Assembly (NCBI RefSeq): GCF_000369505.1
Contig: NZ_KB850055.1
Location: 2,165,513 to 2,229,512 of the forward strand
Reading direction: 5' to 3'
From: Acinetobacter sp. NIPH 298
GTDB lineage: Bacteria > Pseudomonadota > Gammaproteobacteria > Pseudomonadales > Moraxellaceae
Length of the DNA: 64,000 nt
In this document: one piece after another, positions 1 through 7,471 of the stretch
Position numbering within the stretch: the stretch's first letter is position 1
Layout: each line of letters opens with the position of its first letter
Position numbers and translations under genes: made by a program
The notes under the pieces: model-generated
What the model was told of the DNA's origin: nothing
Databases searched by the model: none
The model's input: only the letters and a program-made list of their open reading frames with translations

Positions 1-823
1 CCAAGTAGTCCACGCGGTCGGTATAAGGGATAAATGAATGCCACGTCTGACGTTCAGCCATCTTTTCCACACCACGGTGGTGATAACCAATATCAGGCAC
101 ACAGTCTTTCACTTCTTCACCATCCAACTGTAAAACCACACGGAATGCACCGTGCGCAGATGGATGGTTAGGACCTAAGTTGAGGAACATGAAGTCTTCA
201 TCAGCGTTGCCGCGTGTTAGACCCCAGTCTTCTGGTACAAAACGTAAATGTTCTTGTTCGAAGTCTTGCTTGGCTTGGTCTTGCATATACGGCGTATATT
301 CTGTCGCACGGGCAGAATATTCTTTACGTAACGGATGACCTTCCCAATAGGTTGGTAACAAAATACGACGGAGCATTGGATGCCCTTCGAAATTGATCCC
401 AAACATATCGTAAGCTTCACGCTCGTACCAGTTTGCATTTGGCCAAATATTGGTTGCCGTTGGCAGGTTTAAATCATTTTCATTCAAAGCCACTTTGACA
501 CGAATATCACTATTACGCTCAAGTGAAAGTAAATGATAAAACACAGTGAAGTCAGATGCAGGTAAACCATCGCGATGAACACGTAAACGCTCATCCATCG
601 CAGATAAGTCAAATAGCATGACATAAGGACGTTCTACTTTACGTAAGAACATAAGGACTTCTTGCACGCGTGCGCGCTCAACCCAGACTGTTGGAAACTC
701 TTCAAAAGTCGCCTGCACGTAGAAGTTCTCACCAAATTTATTTTTGAGCTCTTCTACGATTGCAAATGCTGGGCGTGAATCAACTGGTGTTGACTCTGGC
801 ATAGCAATGTCAGTTTCAGCCAT
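1..823 (-). CDS. nuoC: NADH-quinone oxidoreductase subunit C/D (fused NuoCD), partial
   Basis: The minus-strand frame opens at the ATG at 821-823 and runs without a stop to the window edge, so the C-terminus is missing. The first 190 or so residues are the NuoC (30 kDa) part, with the [12 protein letters not shown] signature. After a linker the start of the NuoD (49 kDa) quinone-site subunit follows ([12 protein letters not shown], then [12 protein letters not shown]). The fusion is typical of gammaproteobacterial complex I. It belongs to the peripheral arm that carries electrons from NADH to ubiquinone. It lies 86 bases downstream of nuoB in the same operon. Confidence 0.97.
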   Translation of the reverse strand, partial: MAETDIAMPESTPVDSRPAFAIVEELKNKFGENFYVQATFEEFPTVWVERARVQEVLMFLRKVERPYVMLFDLSAMDERLRVHRDGLPASDFTVFYHLLSLERNSDIRVKVALNENDLNLPTATNIWPNANWYEREAYDMFGINFEGHPMLRRILLPTYWEGHPLRKEYSARATEYTPYMQDQAKQDFEQEHLRFVPEDWGLTRGNADEDFMFLNLGPNHPSAHGAFRVVLQLDGEEVKDCVPDIGYHHRGVEKMAERQTWHSFIPYTDRVDYL

Positions 824-909
824 TGGTTTGGCTTCCTATTCAATACAAATTCTGGCAATTTTTTAGATGACCATACCCATCAGATATGTCAAAAACTCAT
901 CTTCAAAAA

Positions 910-1587
910 TTATTTAATTTCATCCATAGAGCGCAAGTTTTTCACCGCAATACGTTCCGCATTTTTACGATCGCGTTCTGGCATCATCTTTGGCTTATAC
1001 ACAGGCTGAAGATCATCACCAATTACGGCTGAAAGTGGGCGGCGCTCAAGTTGAATTTGGTCTTGTAATAACATTAAAGCTTGGATCAATGCCTCTGGGC
1101 GCGGAGGACAACCTGGGACGTACACATCAACAGGAATAATTTTGTCTACACCTTGAACCACAGAATAGATGTCGTACATGCCACCAGAGTTAGCACAAGC
1201 ACCCATTGAAATGACCCATTTAGGCTCAAGCATTTGTTCATACAAGCGTTGAATTACAGGTGCCATTTTGACAAAGCATGTTCCTGCAACAATCATCAAA
1301 TCAGCCTGACGTGGTGAAGCTCGAATAACTTCTGCACCGAACCGAGATAAATCATGTACGCCAGTTAATGTGGTTGCATATTCGACGTAGCAGCAAGAAG
1401 TACCAAAGTTAAATGGCCACAAAGAGTTTTTACGACCCCAGTTGACTGCTGTATGCACAGCATCTTCTAGACGAGTCATCATCACACTTTTATTGACTTC
1501 TTCCTCAAGTGGATCAGTTACGATTTGACGATCTTGTAATGGATATTGATCGGCATCCGGATTCGCACGGGTTAAAGTATATTTCAT
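910..1587 (-). CDS. nuoB: NADH-quinone oxidoreductase subunit B
   Basis: A 225-residue PSST-type subunit of complex I. It binds the terminal iron-sulfur cluster N2, which hands electrons to ubiquinone. The adjacent cysteines are visible in [10 protein letters not shown], with the later ligands in the AGTCF and [14 protein letters not shown] segments. The protein has no membrane helix, as expected for a peripheral-arm subunit. It sits 6 bases after nuoA and upstream of nuoCD, in the standard nuo order, so it is cotranscribed. Confidence 0.97.
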   Translation of the reverse strand: MKYTLTRANPDADQYPLQDRQIVTDPLEEEVNKSVMMTRLEDAVHTAVNWGRKNSLWPFNFGTSCCYVEYATTLTGVHDLSRFGAEVIRASPRQADLMIVAGTCFVKMAPVIQRLYEQMLEPKWVISMGACANSGGMYDIYSVVQGVDKIIPVDVYVPGCPPRPEALIQALMLLQDQIQLERRPLSAVIGDDLQPVYKPKMMPERDRKNAERIAVKNLRSMDEIK

Positions 1588-1593
1588 CCCGAC

Positions 1594-2145
1594 TTACTCC
1601 TGTTCAGATGATGAGGTAGTCGGTGTTTTAGACTTAACACGACCAGAAGACTGCGCTGGAATTTGACCAGTAGGATCGATCACCAATTCTTCAATGTTAT
1701 TGAATCGAGTAATGTCAGCGATATTCATATTTGGCGAACCAATCTTAGTTTTCACACCAGCCGCTTTACGACGATCTGAAGGTGCCCAGTTAAGTCCACC
1801 TGTAGAAAGCTCGTAAATCAAACCAATAAGTAATACTAAAATAAACACTGCGGCAGTGATAAAGCCAACCCAACCGACTTCACGGACAGAGGTTGCCCAT
1901 GCATAGAGGTAAAGGGCTTCTAAATCAAAAACGACAAAGAAAATCGCAACGAGATAGAACTTGGCTGACAAGCGAATACGAGCACCGCCCGCACTTACTA
2001 CACCTGACTCAAACTGTTCTTGCTTGGCACGTCCCCAAGCTTTACCCCCAAGGAGTAAAGGAACGGTCAGCATAAAAACGCAAAGAAATGTAACGCCGAT
2101 CACGAAGGCAATAATCGCCCAATCGTATGGAGTAATGGCACTCAT
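1594..2145 (-). CDS. nuoA: NADH-quinone oxidoreductase subunit A
   Basis: First gene of the complex I operon. The 183-residue protein has three hydrophobic helices (about residues 8-30, 65-85 and 95-115) and the conserved FDLEALYLYAWA segment of the NuoA/ND3 family. It forms part of the membrane arm next to the quinone cavity. It is longer than the common form of about 130-150 residues because of a polar C-terminal tail (after about 120) rich in Ser, Thr and Pro. The operon promoter should lie in the AT-rich stretch upstream. Confidence 0.96.
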   Translation of the reverse strand: MSAITPYDWAIIAFVIGVTFLCVFMLTVPLLLGGKAWGRAKQEQFESGVVSAGGARIRLSAKFYLVAIFFVVFDLEALYLYAWATSVREVGWVGFITAAVFILVLLIGLIYELSTGGLNWAPSDRRKAAGVKTKIGSPNMNIADITRFNNIEELVIDPTGQIPAQSSGRVKSKTPTTSSSEQE

Positions 2146-2540
2146 GCGGGGATAACTCCTGGCAGGCCTATTTTTAACAAAGAATGTATGTATTGGCCTT
2201 CAAATACACCAAACACAAAATTAATTCCGCCAATTGTACCTGATTTCTAATTTCGCATGCTAGTTGAAGCGCTTTAGTCTTTCGGATGATTTTGTCCTTA
2301 AAATTACAAATATATCCAAGATCATGGTTAATTCACCCTTAAAAATCGAATTAACAAATCAAACATAGCATGTTAATCATTTTTTTCTTTACTTATGTAC
2401 CAAAAACTATCGCAATCTATGGTCTATGCTCACAATTAATGCTCAATGCACTAAATCATTGCATTAATACAAATTTATGATGAAAATTTAAACAAAATTT
2501 ATATAATAGCGCGACCAAATATCTAAGGAAACGCGTCAGA
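2146..2540. other. Intergenic region between divergent nuoA and a diguanylate cyclase gene
   Basis: About 395 AT-rich bases with no convincing reading frame. It must hold the nuo promoter (minus) and the diguanylate cyclase promoter (plus). A TATAAT hexamer at 2502-2507, 34 bases before the plus-strand start, is a plausible -10 box, but no clear -35 box precedes it. A short imperfect inverted repeat (aatgca/tgcatt) lies near 2446-2467. Confidence 0.5.
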
Positions 2541-3959
2541 ATGGCTCAATCAAGAGTAGCATTAAAGCCCCTGTCGCTTTTCCAATTATTTTTAATATTT
2601 ACGGGTGTGATTTTTTTGTGTTGCTTACTCGGTATTGCAACGCGACAACTCAACTTTCTTGCTTCGTTCTGGCCTGCCAATTCAGTGCTATTAGGTTTAC
2701 TGATTCGCTTTCCACAGACACGCCATCCAATTAGCTTTATCGGCGCAATCCTCGGCTACCTCCTCGCAGACGGTTGGCAAGACACACCGCTTCTATTAAA
2801 TATCTGCTTAACCTCAGCCAACTTAATCTATGTGCTGGTCACACTTGCCCTCTACATAAAATTTAACAGCTTCATTCGCTCAATGCATCAAGGCTATTTC
2901 TATTTATTTTTATTTAGTTTTTGCTGTATTGGCGGTTTGTCGAGTGCTTTATTTGCAGCGATTACACTGCCTTTTTTTGAGACTAAATTTGCTTTAGGCT
3001 CGTTTTGGCTTGATTATGGACATTGGTTTACAGCAGAAATTCAGAATGCACTCTTACTTTTACCCGCCATCATTAGCACACCGCATTTAGCCAAATTTAA
3101 ACAACAACTCAATGCATTTAAATCTCAAATTATTCTAGAAAGCTTACCTGTGGTTGCAGTCGTTATATCAATTGTGATTGCCTACTATGATGCGGGTCCT
3201 GGCTCATTACTCTATCCTATTGCGCCATTGATTTGGTGTGCGCTGAGATACCCCCATTTTTCAGTGGCAATTATCACCTCTATAAGCTGCGCATTTATTA
3301 TTCACCACGTCTCCCAACATTATTTAGTGCTCTATCCAGATCAATATCTAAATAATACGATCTCTATTCGTCTTGGGCTGATTATGATGACCATCGCGCC
3401 GCTAACGGTTTCCAGTATCAATGTGGTGCGATCTAAGTTGATTCGAGAGCTACAACACACGATTGCTCATGATGAGTTAACATCCAGCTTAACCAGACGT
3501 CAATTTCTACAATCCCTACAACTTTTACAACAACAAGCCAAAAATGCAGGTCAAACCACAGCCTTCTTGATGCTCGACATCGATCACTTCAAACAAGTCA
3601 ATGACAACTACGGTCACCTCATCGGAGATCGCGCCTTACAAAGCTGTGTAAAAACCATTCAATCTCTTTTAAAGCCTCAGGACTTGATCGGGCGTTTAGG
3701 TGGTGAAGAATTCGCTATTTTCTTAACCAACACCAATGCCGACGCAGCCTACCAAGATGCTGAAAGAATCCGTCTACACGTAAGTCAAACGCCAATTAAA
3801 CTGGAGCATCACCAAACTTTTTCGATCGAAATCAGTATCGGAGTTTTTGTTTGCACTGCTGAAAATCGACATTCAATTGAATACTTATTTAAACAAGCGG
3901 ACGATGCACTTTATCAAGCCAAAAGACAAGGACGAAATCAGGTGGTGATTTCGACATAA
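2541..3959 (+). CDS. MASE1-domain diguanylate cyclase
   Basis: A 472-residue membrane protein predicted to make cyclic di-GMP from two GTP. Residues from about 10 to 290 are a multi-helix sensor region resembling MASE1 (note FLASFWPANSVLLG, shared with this family). The C-terminal 170 residues are a GGEEF domain with the intact active-site loop GRLGGEEFAIF and the upstream FLMLDIDHFKQVND metal-binding segment. The usual RxxD inhibitory site before GGEEF reads KPQD, so product inhibition at that site is probably absent. It is a monocistronic plus-strand gene beside a small unknown gene. The input signal is unknown. Confidence 0.88.
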   Translation: MAQSRVALKPLSLFQLFLIFTGVIFLCCLLGIATRQLNFLASFWPANSVLLGLLIRFPQTRHPISFIGAILGYLLADGWQDTPLLLNICLTSANLIYVLVTLALYIKFNSFIRSMHQGYFYLFLFSFCCIGGLSSALFAAITLPFFETKFALGSFWLDYGHWFTAEIQNALLLLPAIISTPHLAKFKQQLNAFKSQIILESLPVVAVVISIVIAYYDAGPGSLLYPIAPLIWCALRYPHFSVAIITSISCAFIIHHVSQHYLVLYPDQYLNNTISIRLGLIMMTIAPLTVSSINVVRSKLIRELQHTIAHDELTSSLTRRQFLQSLQLLQQQAKNAGQTTAFLMLDIDHFKQVNDNYGHLIGDRALQSCVKTIQSLLKPQDLIGRLGGEEFAIFLTNTNADAAYQDAERIRLHVSQTPIKLEHHQTFSIEISIGVFVCTAENRHSIEYLFKQADDALYQAKRQGRNQVVIST

Positions 3960-4051
3960 TATGTTGCAATTCAGCTAAATACTTTAATTATCTTTTTACA
4001 CAGCTTCGGCAATAGATCGGTATTCTAAAGATAGACAATAAGGAGAAAAAT

Positions 4052-4408
4052 ATGGATCTAAAATTCGCACACCACTCAGATTATTTCTTTTTTTCACAAT
4101 TACTCATGCGTCATATTGAGAATTACGTCCGTAAACACCCAGACGCAGATAACGCAATTTTTGATTTAAGGGATATTTACGAATTATTTAGAGAAGATTT
4201 TGCATCAACCACAACAAATCTTGAAGGAATTCTTAATATTGCAGATGCCTATCGAGTAGAAACCATAAATGGAGATGAACGACTGATCCAAAGCTATAAA
4301 ATAGACGTTAAAAACAATTCTTTATTGGTTGATTTTAATGCAGATGCTTTACAAAGTTTAAGATCAGGTCACCCTTTAATCGAACCTGATTCTTCTCTAC
4401 AGGAATAG
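4052..4408 (+). CDS. Hypothetical 118-residue soluble protein
   Basis: Start supported by a good ribosome binding site (aaggag, 7 bases before ATG at 4052). The product is acidic and soluble, without a signal peptide or membrane helix, and its first part is rich in aromatic residues and histidine. I do not recognise the family. It follows the diguanylate cyclase by 92 bases on the same strand and ends just before a strong hairpin terminator, so it could be cotranscribed with it, but no functional link can be shown. Confidence 0.7.
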   Translation: MDLKFAHHSDYFFFSQLLMRHIENYVRKHPDADNAIFDLRDIYELFREDFASTTTNLEGILNIADAYRVETINGDERLIQSYKIDVKNNSLLVDFNADALQSLRSGHPLIEPDSSLQE

Positions 4409-4439
4409 ACCAACGCTATATCTTTCAAAGATATACGAC

Positions 4440-4468
4440 AAAGCCAAAGCAAACAGTGCTTTGGCTTT
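4440..4468. terminator. Bidirectional hairpin terminator
   Basis: A 12-bp stem (aaagccaaagca / tgctttggcttt) with a 5-base loop, between convergent genes: the small plus-strand gene ending at 4408 and bfmS ending at 4506. T-rich sequence follows on the plus strand. Confidence 0.8.
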
Positions 4469-4505
4469 TAGTTATGGCATTTTATTTTAGGTATTTAAGT
4501 GCTGA

Positions 4506-6146
4506 TTATTTCTTTAAGGTTTGCTTATAACGTTTTGCAGGCCACGTCATCATAAAGCGCGCACCACCTAAGTTTGGACTCTGATCCACATGAACCTCAC
4601 CACCAAACCAATACGCAATACGACTCACAATAGATAAGCCCAAGCCATAACCACCTGAAGCACGGGTACGACTATCATCTAAACGTGCAAAGGCTTCAAA
4701 GATCCGCGCTCGCTCTTGCTCAGGGATACCCGGGCCATCATCTTCCACACACACATAAGCATTGCCGTCAGCACGAACACCGCCACTAATACGCACCTTA
4801 TGATCACAATAGCGAACTGCATTGCCCACTAAGTTTTGCACCACACGATGTAAATATCGACGTTCAGCATCCACCTTCAATACCAACGAAGGGGCAATCA
4901 ACTCAATCTCTTTTTGTGTTTTCAGCGCCTCAGTTTCCATCGCAACTTGATCAAGCACTTCAACCAATATGATTTCTTCAAAATCGAGAGATGGGGTTCC
5001 CTGCTCAAGTTTGGCATAAGTCATGATTTCATCAATCAAGGTATTCAGTGCTTCAATATCCTTATCAATCATATCGACTTGCTGAATCCGATAATTATAA
5101 TCATCTTCTTCAGCCAACATTTCCATCCCAAAGCGAATGCGCGCCACAGGTGTTCTAAGCTCATGCGAGACTGCCCGCATTAATTCCCGTTGCGCTTCGA
5201 TCAGACGCTGAATATGGTCTGACATATTATTATAACTCGATGCCAAGTTTGCCATTTCATCCGTACCTTCAATCGGTACTCTCAAGGACAAATCACCTGA
5301 CTTCATCTTATTCAAGGCATGGCGTACCTGACGGATTTTGCGCTCTAAAGGCAAAATCAATCCATACACACCTAAACTCAATAAGAATAAGCTAAATAAG
5401 GTAATACCTGCTGAAAGCTGAAAAGGCATCCAATTAAACATCGGAACTGGACCCAGTAGCAAAACGCGTGCTGGGTGATTCGGCATCGGTGAAACAATCG
5501 AAATGGTTGTGCCCCGTATGCTGGCACTGTCTTTATACAACAACACACTTTGATCTTGGCGCAACCGACCAATCTGCTCTGAGTCTAAGTTAATGTCTCG
5601 AATATCTAAAATTTCTATTGGATAATAAAAGTGCTCTTTAATTTTCTCTAAATACTCTCGCTCCTGCCCCGGATAAAAAATCAAATAATCCAAGACAAAA
5701 ATAGGCAGCGCCTTCATTTGACGTTCGCCGAGTTTATCGACTTTTATATAGAGGAAATGCTGAGGATCATCTTTCAGACCAATAATGATATAACCAACCC
5801 CATGATTGGCATCATAACGAACCACCGACTTTTGCGCTGCGATACGTTTCTTTTCAGTCCGAGAAAGTTCGACTCGCGCTGCATCCACATAATAAATGGG
5901 CAATTCCAACAAGTCGGATGCATCGGAAATCCAATCTAATTTTTGTTGTTTTTCTGGTTGACGAGATACCCCCTCACTAATTACGTAGGAAATACCATCC
6001 GTGAGAGACTCACGATATTCTTGCGCACGTTGATAGTTAATGATTTGTACCAGCAAATAACAAAATGCGGCAACGACAACCACCAATACGACCAATCCAG
6101 CATAAATTCGCAAGAATATGCTGTTCTTAAGTACTCGACTCACCAT
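4506..6146 (-). CDS. bfmS: Sensor histidine kinase BfmS
   Basis: A 546-residue membrane sensor kinase, partner of BfmR, which in Acinetobacter controls envelope, capsule, pilus and biofilm functions. Layout: N-terminal helix (about 12-32), periplasmic sensor domain, second helix (about 240-262), HAMP domain, HisKA with the phospho-acceptor in MRAVSHELRTPVAR (near 327), then the ATPase domain with N-box (LVGNAVRYC) and G-boxes (DDGPGIP, GYGLGLSI). Length and domain order match the RstB-like BfmS family. It lies 85 bases after bfmR, separated by a terminator-like hairpin that may lower its expression. Confidence 0.9.
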   Translation of the reverse strand: MVSRVLKNSIFLRIYAGLVVLVVVVAAFCYLLVQIINYQRAQEYRESLTDGISYVISEGVSRQPEKQQKLDWISDASDLLELPIYYVDAARVELSRTEKKRIAAQKSVVRYDANHGVGYIIIGLKDDPQHFLYIKVDKLGERQMKALPIFVLDYLIFYPGQEREYLEKIKEHFYYPIEILDIRDINLDSEQIGRLRQDQSVLLYKDSASIRGTTISIVSPMPNHPARVLLLGPVPMFNWMPFQLSAGITLFSLFLLSLGVYGLILPLERKIRQVRHALNKMKSGDLSLRVPIEGTDEMANLASSYNNMSDHIQRLIEAQRELMRAVSHELRTPVARIRFGMEMLAEEDDYNYRIQQVDMIDKDIEALNTLIDEIMTYAKLEQGTPSLDFEEIILVEVLDQVAMETEALKTQKEIELIAPSLVLKVDAERRYLHRVVQNLVGNAVRYCDHKVRISGGVRADGNAYVCVEDDGPGIPEQERARIFEAFARLDDSRTRASGGYGLGLSIVSRIAYWFGGEVHVDQSPNLGGARFMMTWPAKRYKQTLKK

Positions 6147-6199
6147 AAGGGAAATGATTCCAAATTATTCAACAACTTCTCCTTGTCAAAAAAGAGAAA

Positions 6200-6223
6200 C
6201 CCTCCTTTATGAGAAAAGGAGGG
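6200..6223 (-). terminator. Terminator-like hairpin between bfmR and bfmS
   Basis: Read on the minus strand, a 9-bp G+C-rich stem (ccctccttt / aaaggaggg) with a 6-base loop is followed by a T-rich run (tttctctttttt). It sits between the bfmR stop (6232) and the bfmS start (6146). It looks like a partial terminator or attenuator inside the operon. Confidence 0.6.
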
Positions 6224-6231
6224 GCTGAATT

Positions 6232-6948
6232 TTACATCCCATTGGTTTCTTTAACGAATAAATAACCTTTACTACGTACTGTTTTAATACGTTTCGGATT
6301 TTCTGGATCATCGCCGATTTTTGGACGAATACGAGAAATACGCACATCGATTGAACGGTCTTGGCCATCGTACTCAATACCACGTAGACGCTCAAAGATA
6401 TCTTCACGAGACAAGATACGACCTGCATTTGATGCCAATAACCACAATAGGTCATATTCAGCACTGGTGAAATCAACCAGTTCACCATTTAAGGTCACTG
6501 AACGACCACCGTTATCAATCACAAGATCGTCAAACTCGATACGTTGCGCAACTTCATCTTCAACTGTTTTGTCGGTACGACGCAACAAAGCACGGATACG
6601 AGCCAACAACACACGTGGTTGAACAGGCTTCGCAACGTAATCGTCTGCACCCATTTCTAAACCAAGTACTTGGTCCATATCTTCAGTACGCGCTGTCAAC
6701 ATCAAAATCGGTTGATGATAATGCGGACGTACTTCTCGACAAACGGTTAAACCATCTGCACCAGGCAACATCACATCAAGCACAACTAAATCTGGTTGCT
6801 CGCTGATAATTCGACGAATCGCACGGTTACCGTCAGTTTCAACCCCAACTTCTAAACCGTTACGGATCAAATACTCTTGTGTTAAGCGTGCTAAACGCTC
6901 ATCATCTTCTACGATTAAAATTTTCGGTAACTTTTCTTCTTGGCTCAT
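6232..6948 (-). CDS. bfmR: Response regulator BfmR
   Basis: A 238-residue OmpR/PhoB-type regulator when started at the ATG at 6946-6948 (MSQEEKLPK). The longer frame begins at 7002, but the internal ATG has an aggggc ribosome binding site and gives the expected length. Receiver domain: acidic pocket (VEDDERL), phosphoacceptor Asp in VVLDVMLPG, conserved Thr in LMLTARTED and Lys in DYVAKPVQPR. The C-terminal winged helix carries the typical SAEYDLLWLLASNAGRI start and ends in TVRSKGYLF. It is the first gene of the bfmRS operon. Confidence 0.93.
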   Translation of the reverse strand: MSQEEKLPKILIVEDDERLARLTQEYLIRNGLEVGVETDGNRAIRRIISEQPDLVVLDVMLPGADGLTVCREVRPHYHQPILMLTARTEDMDQVLGLEMGADDYVAKPVQPRVLLARIRALLRRTDKTVEDEVAQRIEFDDLVIDNGGRSVTLNGELVDFTSAEYDLLWLLASNAGRILSREDIFERLRGIEYDGQDRSIDVRISRIRPKIGDDPENPKRIKTVRSKGYLFVKETNGM

Positions 6949-7471
6949 TTGTTTGCCCCTAAAATTTGGCATATACATTGGTTCATGTTTTGCAATATAC
7001 ACACGTTTACATTGTAAACAAGTAGCCGTTCACCAAACTGATACACGCCTACCTCATTTTGTTATAATTTTATTAAAATTATGAATTTTAATGGCTTTTT
7101 CAGTTTTTTATGCTTCTCTCCAACAAAATGAAAAATAAGTATAAAATTTGTTCCAATGTTAAACAATTTGTTTCTTAGTTGGTCAAAAAGAATTTAAGTG
7201 TTTGTTTTTTGAGTTATCCACAGAGTTATCTATACGGCTTTTTGAAGGGCTTTGCTATGCTATGTGTCTGTGAAATCAGCAGTTAAAACATGAAAAAAAC
7301 TTTAGTAAAATGTCAATATTGATCTACTGCTAAAAATACCGTATCTTGTGTTTAAAATAAACTTTAACCACTAAGTCTTGTGTTTATCCCTCAAACATCG
7401 TGGCATATTTTTTGCTCGATTCAAACGGTCTATGAACATAAAAATATAGATGATAATGGAGCTATGCTGAC
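6949..7471. other. Divergent control region between bfmR and nrdA
   Basis: About 520 AT-rich bases without a gene. It must contain the bfmR promoter (minus) and the nrdA promoter (plus). The clearest elements are two DnaA-box-like 9-mers at 7214 and 7226, listed separately. A third looser match (ttatccctc) lies at 7384. No NrdR box pair could be seen with confidence. Confidence 0.6.
7214..7234 (+). promoter_or_regulatory. Tandem DnaA boxes upstream of nrdA
   Basis: A perfect DnaA box TTATCCACA at 7214-7222 is followed by TTATCTATA at 7226-7234. They have the same orientation and their starts are 12 bases apart. In Escherichia coli the nrdAB promoter is also bound by DnaA, which links deoxynucleotide supply to replication initiation. 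By analogy these boxes probably do the same here. Confidence 0.65.
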
